Shown one piece after another: positions 56,101-64,000 of a stretch of DNA of 64,000 nucleotides. Numbering within the stretch: the stretch's first letter is position 1; each line of letters starts with the position of its first letter. The DNA is from Cristatella mucedo (taxonomy: Eukaryota; Bryozoa; Phylactolaemata; Cristatellidae), in the NCBI GenBank assembly GCA_009760855.2, contig WPIO01000057.1:2687501-2751500 (forward strand), given 5' to 3'. A program made the translations under genes and the position numbers. The notes below the pieces were generated by a model. It worked only from the letters and a program-made list of their open reading frames with translations. It was not told the origin of the DNA and ran no database searches.

Positions 56101-57250
56101 GAGGTATTTCTAGACTGTTGGATTCCGAAAAGCGAGTGGTACGATGCTTTGCCTGATGGGGTAGTATCTCTGAAAGATAGGCTGGAGCCATAGAATGAAG
56201 AGACCTAAAAGTGAGCGACAAAACCTTGAAGTCAATCCGTTGCTTGACTGGTAACCAGTGCAGGTCGGCGAGAAGTGGAGTAATGTGGCAACTGCGACGC
56301 TCACGACAGACAAGCCTAGCTGCAGAGTTTTGCACCAGCTGCAATCGCCAGATCGCACATGCTGGTAGGCCAGTAAGCAGTGAGTTGCAGAAGTCGAGAC
56401 GAGATGTCACGAATGCATGGACCAACTTGGACGTGGTATCCTTATCTAAACAAGCCCTAATTTTAGCAATGTTATGAAGCTGAAAATAGGCTGATTTGAC
56501 TGTGGAGCTGATGTGGTCGTCTAACGAGAGGTCGCTTTGGAATATGACACCTAGATTTCGAGCTGATGCAACTGGAGATATGCTGGCAGAGCCAATTTTG
56601 AAAGTCAGCCTTTCCAATTTCTGAATAACACTAGGTTTGCCCATAACTAGTGAGTTAGTTTTATCATCGTTTAGTTTTAGAAAATTTGCTGCCATCCATG
56701 ATCGGATGTCATCAATGCATGCAGCAAGTGAGTTGAGAGAATTTGAGGTGCTCGAAGGCTGGGAGGGATCAAAGCAAAGGTACAACTGAGTGTCATCCGC
56801 ATAGAAGTGAAAGCCTAGATTGTGCTTGGCAATCACATCAGCGAGAGGGAGAGTATAAACGGTGAAAAGGGCCGGACCTAGCACAGAGCCCTGAGGTACT
56901 CCATATTTTAGAGGTACTTCAGATGATCTTTGTCCATTCACGTCAACACTCTGGAGTCTCCCACTGAGATAGGACCTGAACCACTGCAAAGCAGTGCCAC
57001 TGATGCCCAGGCGAGATGAGAGGCACTCTAGAAGTACTTTGTGATCGATGGTATCAAAAGCTGCCGAAAGATCGAGCAAAACAAGAAGAGACACTCTGCC
57101 CATGTCTGCATTCCTAAGTAGGTCGTTGTATACCCGAAGCAATGCTGACTCTGTGGAGTGATTAGCTCTAAAGCCAGACTGGAACTTACTAGCAAGGTGT
57201 GAGGTTTCGATATACGAGTTCAGCTGGTCTGCCATTAGCTGGTCCAACAT
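56033..57250 (-). pseudogene. L2-1 reverse transcriptase frame, 405 codons, both ends artefactual
   Basis: The best-preserved RT here. D60 in 'V-L-L-D-L-S-A-A-F-D', 'Y-G-V-P-Q-G-S-V-L-G-P' at 116-126, 'F-H-F-Y-A-D-D-T-Q-L-Y' with the catalytic pair D152-D153, 'L-K-L-N-D-D-K-T' at 191-198, then 'R-L-D-F-C-N-S-L-L-T-G-L-P' and 'A-P-A-Y-L-S-E-I-L-P-H-Q'. The ATG and first codons lie in the target duplication, because the LINE is 5'-truncated and lacks the endonuclease. At codon 384 the frame runs into the inverted insert, reading its (AAT)n tail as seven Asn and then hairpin sequence. Not a functional gene, but little damaged. Confidence 0.85.
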
Positions 57251-57646
57251 TAGGAGCTATCTTTCGCAGCGGCTTCAGCCCGGGCCAAAAGTCAAATTAT
57301 CACTTCTTGACTTGTAATAAATAAGGAGTGGCTATGAGTGCCTCATATGAAAAGCTAGCAAGCATATATTCACGCCTATATTGTGTGCTTATTAGTACCT
57401 ATACCTCAAAATAATTTAACATGTTATATTTTATACGTTATAACTTGTTGCAAATTAATCTCAACCTAATGAAAATGTCTGGTCATGAAGAGCTCATCAC
57501 AGTCCCAAGACCAAGCAATAACTGGTAGAAGTAAATATCAACAGAAAGCAGTCTGAGATAACTCTTACTAGTTTGCTCCCGTCTCTTTCGTTCATTTTCT
57601 TTTAATTTAGGAATTCATAACCACACTCTAAAAATACCTCATCCTA

Positions 57647-57862
57647 ATAATAATAATAATATTAATATTGCACTTGATAAAGCGCCCTCAGAGAACTTAA
57701 TCTCTTTCTAGGCACTTTACATTTGCTGCAAAGTGATACGCAATAGAATAGTAAGTAAAATCATGCTTGAAAAACAAACAAAATGAATAACATGGTTAGG
57801 GGTTACATGCACTGGGTCAGCATGCAAATGTGGTTAGTGGCAGCATAGAAGTGAAAGCCTAG
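57647..57862 (-). mobile_element. L2-1 3' end, 5'-truncated and internally deleted
   Basis: An ATAATAAT tail, hairpin and 3' UTR to GTGGCAGCAT, then a jump to AGAAGTGAAAGCCTAGAT, which belongs to the YADD region about 1 kb away in the full element (56,799-56,820). The junction has a 4-base overlap (GCAT). ATCCTA flanks the insert (57,641-57,646; 57,863-57,868); copy I has one ATCCTA at 12,741-12,746. Confidence 0.8.
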
Positions 57863-59040
57863 ATCCTAGATACATGAATTGAATCTTTGACTAGTTCCCA
57901 CGTAATAGGCGGGTCAATAAAAATAGCACCTTTTTTAAAATCACTAAGCAGCTCAACTAAATGCTGAGCTGAGACTATAAACTCGAGGGTAAACATTCGC
58001 TATGACCAGCTAGAGCAAAGATGAAGCCATTTAGGCAAGCGAACTGCTCGATCGCAATAAATATTCTCATTCTCTCTGAGAAATGAAGGTGATGTGCAAA
58101 CGCTCCGAGTATTTAGTAATGCGAAAACATCTTTAATGAGCAAGAAGGTCATGCCTGATGGATAGCCTGAGCTATGGAAGCCACGGTAAGCCAGACGGAT
58201 GATCTAATAATCAATTGAATACTCGTTTGAGAGACAGTGGAACCGACGAAATCCGGTTCGTACAGCAGAAGCAAGTCGTTTGACAATGTGGGGTATTGTT
58301 CCATGCAGCTTCTGAAAATTGCTTTTAAAGAGGGCCATTGCTCTGAGCGAGCTGTACAAATGCACTGTCACTATTATTACTATCATTCAGGCTGCAGGTA
58401 TAATTTTAACAACTTTTATTTAAGCTACAGTAAGCTGTGTTGGCTGGAGTAAGGGATGAAACCTTGACCTGGTAGCAGGCTGGGATATCTTTTTACTCAT
58501 TTCTGCTGAAGCTACCCTGCACATTTACCCTAGTGATGATTATCTCTATCTAGTAGGATGAACGGAGTCCTGAAGCCACTCTCACCAATAGTCGAATTTT
58601 CGTTTGTTTGGTGATTGTTCCATGAGATGAGGGTACGATTGCATCGTATTCAAGCCTAGCAGGCACAAAGGTTATGCAGCCTAATCATCTTATTAGTAGC
58701 TACGACTTTTAACTAATACAAATTGTTAAATTAGTACAGTTATTAACCAATTAATCTGCTACTTTATGAAAGTGACACGTCCATAAGTGCTAATGGCAGT
58801 CCAATAATAGAAAGCAACTTTCATATTAAAATACCAAGAACAAATTGTAAGAGTATTTCACTATTGTGATGTTCTCTCTTTCGCTATCACGAGATGAACT
58901 GTAGAGACAATCGTGTGACTAAGCAAATCTATTTACAAATATCCGTTCGATTTGAATACAACAGAGCCGGATCGAAGCCTTCTATCAGCAATCTTCATTC
59001 TTACTTATTCAAAATACTATGAAACCTGCAACTTAAAGTT

Positions 59041-60740
59041 TCTAAGTTCATCTGGAGGTAATCACTACCTCCCAGGTAATAGGAGCAGGACTGTGTCGTT
59101 AATGAAGTCAAATACGGAAAGCTCATTCAAAAATTACTGGTAATTGGCACACTTTCAATCTATCCACCTTCACGTAATATGTTCATACTTCCTACACTAA
59201 ACATAAATGCACGTGTCAGATTTGGTCGTGAGATTATGTAAATGGCTCATTTTTTCAAAAGATTTTTTATCTATTCGGGTCAATGCTGCAGAAGGTTTGC
59301 ACCGTGCCGCCTCGAACAAGTCAGCGTGTTTAGTGTACAACCTGTGTGCACGAACAGCCGTCTAATGGACTTCTAACAGTAAACGTGAGCTAGAAAATGA
59401 CAATGGCGAGCTTGCAAGTAAAAAAATCATCGTCATATCGGACGTTGAGTCGTAGCAGCATTCCAGCATCGGTGCACAATTAGGAATTTCGGCCTGAAGG
59501 AATAGAATCCAAGACGTCTTGGTCGGACCACCAAAGCCTACAGACAAAGAAGCAGGGGCTCTGTCAGCTTTAGTGGAGCAACCGTCTGACCTCGAAAAGT
59601 TGCCACATGCTGGTAATGAAGTTCCGGGTATTTACTAAGGTAGCCAAACCTGGATATCTGTGTTGTTTGGTTCATACATGAGAGAGAGCCAGCCGATGAA
59701 CAACACCAACGGTTCATCATACAAGGCATGGAGCAGCAAGATGCACGACTGCCTTCGCCCCCTTCTCACACTCTAGTGCCCTCCACTCCTCCAGTCCCTC
59801 GGTTGACCCCGATGATTCATAGAGAGCCACAACGGTGCAGTGGCCGACCCTGATGGTGAATCCAGCATCTGGCCACCAGCTTGTCACTGGCCTGTATGCT
59901 TTCCAACTAGCAGGCGGACAAGAGCAGTGCACCGGCCGACCCTGATGGTGAATTCACCATCTGGCCACCAGCTGGTTACACGCCTGTGTCCATGCCACAT
60001 CACAGGCAGGCCACATACGTACATGCCAGCTACAATCTGTAGGTTTTTCTCGTTTGGTTGCTTGCTTACGGTCCGTTCTTATTAAATGCATTGCTCAAAG
60101 GAGAATTTTAAAGTATCTGCACGGATGAATGCTAGCAACATTCACCACACGTCCAAACCTCAGCAGACTCTCTCTTTACCATAACTGATGAAGTGAACAT
60201 ATCGTTAGTAAGCGGCTCTCATACATTCAGCAGTTTGTAGCAACCGTTTGATGTAGTAAAGTTACAAAATAGCGTCGCCCTGATTCCACCTTCAAATTAA
60301 TGCACAAACTACTCAACTTGGAGTAATCGATGACAGCCTATGCTACAGTGATGAAGTGAATACGAGTGCAATAGATAAAGTGAATAGGTCACTTGCTTTA
60401 CTAATATTGATCAAATTTCGTAATTTTCAATTTAAAAAAATCTCACACCCAATCCCACGGGGCATTAGCCTGGTTGAAATAGCACTTCTACCATCGTGGT
60501 AAATGCAGTGTGCTTGGCGGTCAGACTTAATCTATTGAAGCAGTACACATTGTTCCAAGAGAGTTTATCCTCAGTTTGTTGCCGTGTTTTTTATCCTCCC
60601 AGTTACCTAATGAATAGCTGTAGTTTAACTAACCATGACGTTTAAGTTGACACCATCCAACTGTATTTTTTGCGTTGGCACCAATGGAGTCTACTATAAT
60701 GCTACTACAAATATGGACCGAAAAACCTAATTCTGGCCGA
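59041..60740 (-). repeat. P repeat P11 (inverted arm of copy III, with Q module)
   Basis: Collinear with P4. 59,480-59,800 is nearly identical to 14,331-14,655 (three differences seen before the patch ends), while the flanks differ more. Two Q units at 59,836-60,019. The identical 63-codon frames in P4 and P11 reflect this patch and are not supported as a gene. Confidence 0.6.
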
Positions 60741-60764
60741 AGATGTCTTAGGAATATTATTAAT

Positions 60765-61030
60765 TAATTTGATAAAGCGCCCTTAGAGAACTAAATGTCT
60801 TTCAAGGCGCTTTTGTCATAGATATTGGCAAAATTGCCTTCGAACTTAACCATCATAGAATGGAAGTGCTGCCGGCCAGTCTCAAGGTACCCCATTATAA
60901 AGAGGTTCCCCGGATGATGTTTGTCCGCTAACAACAATACATCTAAGTCTCCCACAGAGATTGGACCAAAAGGCCAGGATTTTGTCAGATTGTTCTCAGC
61001 CTTCACAATAAAAATAGCATGAACAAGAAA
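60765..61030 (-). mobile_element. Old L2-type tail and adjoining 3' region
   Basis: GATAAAGCGCCCTTAGAGAA then TTTCAAGGCGCTTTTGTC is the tail hairpin; 60,830-61,030 matches 15,665-15,860 (CTGCCGGCCAGT, AAGAGGTTCCC). Confidence 0.55.
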
Positions 61031-61039
61031 AGCTACCTT

Positions 61040-64000
61040 GAAGCAAGGCTACTCCGACCCGGAAATGTACAGCGACAAAAGAATAGAATCGATATCACAA
61101 GCTTTGTTTTTCATAAACCAAAAAAATCCGTGTAAAAAACTCACAACTGTCTCCTAAATGTAATTTCACAGCAAGAGTAGCAATACAAATCAAAGTCGTA
61201 AACGTGTAACTGTGTTTGAGAAATTGGAATGCATTTGATATAGTGCCCTTGGAGAAAAGACATTTTTTTCCAGCCTCTTCACGTTTGCTGCACAAGAAGC
61301 ACAATCGAATGGTAGTGCTTGCATGCGGAATGAGCAACAAGCATACATGGCTAGGAGTGACACACACAAGGTCAGCATGCAAATTACGTTAATGGCAGCA
61401 TTTGCAGCTTCAGCACACATAAGCTGATAATGGAAAGATTACAGGGACAAACTAAATGCGTTTTATACGTTGATGCTTTCCTTCTTTCTTCACAAATTTC
61501 AATAAGTAAAAAGACATCTTGACGCAAGTCGGGAGTGAGTGCCACGCTTTGGGAGCATGCAAGCTAAAGGTGATGTCTCCGAACTATTTGAGATTCGTCA
61601 ACCAAAGGACCATAGCACAATGTATGCAACTCTAAAAAACGGTAAGCTTCGTTAATTGGATTCAATCAGCTTCACGTTTAACCGAATGCCTTTTTGGCAG
61701 CCTAAAATGCCTATGATAGCAGTGTGCACTTGATTATTGTATTAGTAATAGAACCATAATCATTGGGCTATCAGAGAACTCGATCCCTTTCTAGGCACTT
61801 GAAAGTTCATGAAAAGACAGCTATATTGCATGGGTAAGGGCAGCCTGCTCAATGAACAGTAGTCCTAACCAGGTTGGTGGTTACACGAAGAGTCCCACCA
61901 TGTATATGTGGTTAGTGGCAGGATGTTCTTTGTCTGTATGCTTAAGCTAACACAAGATGAATCTCATGGATGCACTGGATGGTGCGATAAATACTTGTTT
62001 AGGTTAGTTTCAAACCCGGTCGAGTCCGCGAATGGCTTAACAAAGGTAATGTAATGCATCTCCGTCTGTCACTGCACAATGTCATAACCACCACTTGGGT
62101 GTTATGGAGGAGAGTTTTGTAAAGCCCACTCACAACCTAAGCGGCTTTCGGTACGCATTCAGTAGTCAATGGACTCCGTCTCACGCAACAAAGAGAAAGT
62201 AGTAAGCATAGCAGAGTCAGGAGAGCAGGTAGGTAGTAGTATAAAAGTAGCAGCTCAGGACCACTGAAAAGAATGAGCCATAATCGTCAGTAGTAGAGTA
62301 GTCGACGTTGCCTAAGAGTTTTGGAAGCGACTTCCACAGTCTATGACCTGCAGAACTAAAGTTTCTGTCGCCAACGGTCTTTAAATGCAGGAATTGGACA
62401 ACCAATTTAGCGACCACACTGGCCAGTGGCCTGGAACAGGCTGAAACTAGTGCAGCAGTTCAGCTGGGTACGCAGGAGCCAAGACGTGGCCGAACTTGTT
62501 GGTCAGCGTAAGAACCAGATTTATGGTGAAATGAAAGCAGGGTATCCAAAGAATATGACGTTTCTACGAGGTACAGGTATACGATTAGATTCCGAAAAGC
62601 AGGCTGTATGGTGCTTAGCCTGTTGGGGGTAGGCATTCGATAGGTTGACTAAAGGTAGACGATGAAGTTACAAACAAAGTAAGTGACAGCACTGAGAAGT
62701 CGATGCATTGCTTGACTACGAGCTATTGCAGGTCTTTGAGTTTTAGTTTGATGTAGCACTCCTGAAAATCTCTGTAGAAATGTATAGCTGTCGCATCAGG
62801 CACCGACTGTAAGCTGCGATGGCACAGGCCGGCACACCAGTAACTGGTGCATTAGTGAAGTCGTGACCGGATGTAACTAACCTACGGGTCTACTTCAATG
62901 CGATATCAGTATCTAACCAAACCCACATTTTAGCAATGATATGTTGCTGAAAGCCAGCTGAGTTCTCTGGTGCTGATTTAGTTCTCTAAAAAATGGCCAA
63001 ACTAGAACATCAGGACACCTATTATTCGCTCCCTTTGCTGCAACTGTTAAGCACGAATAAAGACATTGGGCTCTCTGACGGCTCTTCACGAAGTGCATTT
63101 TTATTGTTATAACTATTATCATTGTTATTTGCACAAATTCAATCGCAGAAAGATATCTGAGAGGGCGGAATTTGAGTGTAAGAATGAAAATTTAAAAACA
63201 AGGTTTGTGTAGCCATACCCGGAAGGTATGTTTTGCTATGTTTCCCTTCGAAACATTTCTCCAAACGCCACGTGCGAATGTCATCAATACAAGCAGCAAG
63301 GGCTCTGATAATAATCGACAGGCCGGATGGTTCGGAAGGAATTAAACTAAGGTACTAGTTACTGACATCCGCATTAAGATAAAATCCTAGAATGTGCCCT
63401 GCAATCACGTAGCAAGAGGGAGAGTGTAAACCGTGAATGAAACCGGAACAAGAGAGAACCACGAACCCCTCCATGCCTCAGAGCTTTGCTTATGATCTTT
63501 TTCAATTTGCACAGATTGATTCTATGGAGCCTCCCACTTAGCTAAGACCGGAATCTTCGGAGAGCAATGCGAGTGTTTTTAAAGCGATGCCTGGTGCTGA
63601 ACAAGGACTTGTTGATCGATGATACCGAAATCTTTTGAGGAAAAAAAGCACAGATATGCTGCCTAAATCTGCAGTCCTAAGTAGGTCGCATGCACTTGAA
63701 CCAACTCCGAATTGGCGGACTTTTTAGCTGTCAATGCAGACTAGAACGCACTAGCGACGTTTGAAGTTTGAATAAATGAGTTCCACTGGTCAGATAGGAC
63801 TCATTATGTGTTTTCTAGTGACAAGCTAGATATGAGAATAGGCAATATGAGAGTCGCCGAGTGGCTTTGCTGAAGCTTTAAGTCTATAACTCGTTCCTGC
63901 TGGTAAGTATACCACTCAATGTATTGAATTTTTTAAGGATCGTATAGGCCTTCAGTCTTTCTTTGGCCAGGATAACGCCTACGGTCAATTTCTGACTTGA
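61040..64000 (-). repeat. Block C: inverted copy of block A, running off the window
   Basis: Reverse complement of about 3,850-6,600. Includes the L2 3' segment (61,200-61,640), the L2-2 insert (about 62,040-62,510; frame 62,217-62,417 with 'L-H-L-K-T-V-G-D-R-N-F-S-S-A-G-H-R-L-W-K-S-L-P'), the short L2 tail (63,020-63,120) and the RT remnant (63,150-63,805). No SINE at 62,353. The last 100 bases match 3,850-3,960 reversed. Confidence 0.65.

Larger units (their letters stand above)
55245..57242 (-). mobile_element. L2-1 LINE, 5'-truncated, with a nested inverted 3' segment
   Basis: Tail (AAT)n starts at 55,245, then hairpin, 3' UTR, C-terminal domain and RT up to truncation at 57,242. TCCAACAT flanks it at 55,237-55,244 and 57,243-57,250; copy I keeps the single site at 12,334-12,341 (TCCAAGAT). 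A 402-bp inverted L2-1 3' end occupies 55,699-56,100, with a 60-bp direct repeat (55,639-55,698 and 56,101-56,160) at its borders. Without these the LINE is about 1.5 kb. Confidence 0.85.
55051..59040. repeat. R block of copy III, interrupted by L2-1 insertions
   Basis: Aligns with 12,171-13,879 apart from insertions at 55,245-57,242 and 57,647-57,862. It keeps the CGGCTTC...CCCGGGCC block (57,271) and the GTTCCATGCAGCTTCTG block (58,298). Confidence 0.55.

Noticed and set aside
56033-57250. 405-codon frame as an active or domesticated reverse transcriptase gene
   Set aside because: Its ATG lies in the target duplication of a 5'-truncated LINE, and its C-terminus is tail microsatellite read as poly-Asn. 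No endonuclease, intron or independent promoter is visible.
1-64000. LTR retrotransposons, endogenous viruses or a Polinton-like virus
   Set aside because: No paired LTRs, protease, integrase, packaging ATPase or capsid-like frames were seen; all RT signal is of non-LTR L2 type.

Overview
This window looks like intergenic DNA from an animal genome, made almost entirely of decayed transposable elements and old segmental duplications. I find no host protein-coding gene, no functional structural RNA gene and no prokaryotic organisation. The animal assignment rests on L2/CR1-type non-LTR retrotransposons (APE-type endonuclease, reverse transcriptase with an F-H-F-Y-A-D-D core, hairpin plus microsatellite 3' ends) and on a tRNA-derived SINE carrying an L2-type tail. 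Nothing visible fixes the phylum. All identity statements are by-eye comparisons.

Two LINE families dominate. L2-1 has an (ATT)n tail preceded by a GCGCC...GGGCGC hairpin. Its best copies are a nearly full-length but broken element at 18,251-21,876 (-), and a 5'-truncated copy at 55,245-57,242 (-) with a 405-codon RT reading frame. L2-2 has an (ATTAC)n tail and a different C-terminal domain. Copies lie at 17,430-22,165 (split by the L2-1 element), 23,380-25,165, 37,500-38,162, 50,921-51,235 and 52,085-52,917. Much older L2-like remnants make up block A (4,050-6,480 +, with a partial second copy at 6,680-7,900) and its inverted relatives B (41,590-44,230 -) and C (61,040-63,810 -).

The rest is a mosaic of unclassified non-coding repeats named here for convenience. 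P is about 2.3 kb, with internal tandem units of about 72 bp, and occurs in about eleven full or partial copies in both orientations. R is a spacer of about 1.7-2 kb between a forward P part and an inverted P part. Q is a 92-bp tandem module inside inverted P. S (about 1.5 kb) has three copies and D (about 0.4 kb) has two. Three large units share the order P(+) - R - P(-) with Q: copy I 10,405-15,590, copy II 38,165-41,580 and copy III 52,918-60,740. P-A is also found as a single inverted unit (1,290-6,480 + versus 41,590-46,600 -).

Layout: 1-95 unassigned; 96-911 Tc1/mariner-like MITE; 1,290-3,600 P; 3,600-7,900 block A and partial repeat; 7,925-8,890 L2-1 fragments; 9,895-15,590 P and copy I; 15,605-15,860 old L2 tail; 15,870-17,430 S; 17,430-22,165 L2-2 with nested L2-1; 22,166-23,379 unassigned with a GC-rich island; 23,380-25,165 L2-2; 25,200-32,214 mostly L2-1 pieces with D; 32,290-34,560 P; 34,562-35,922 D plus L2-1; 35,925-37,500 S; 37,500-41,580 L2-2 and copy II; 41,590-46,600 inverted block A and P; 46,680-48,150 P; 48,800-50,400 inverted S; 50,505-52,917 L2-2 pieces; 52,918-60,740 copy III with three L2-1 insertions; 60,765-64,000 old L2 tail and inverted block A.

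The most informative observations are filled/empty insertion sites between duplicated copies, a 402-bp L2-1 3' segment inserted in inverted orientation into another L2-1 between 60-bp direct repeats, a recurrent 5' boundary of that 3' segment suggesting a separately mobile unit, the SINE with L2 tail, and the unclassified P/R/Q family.
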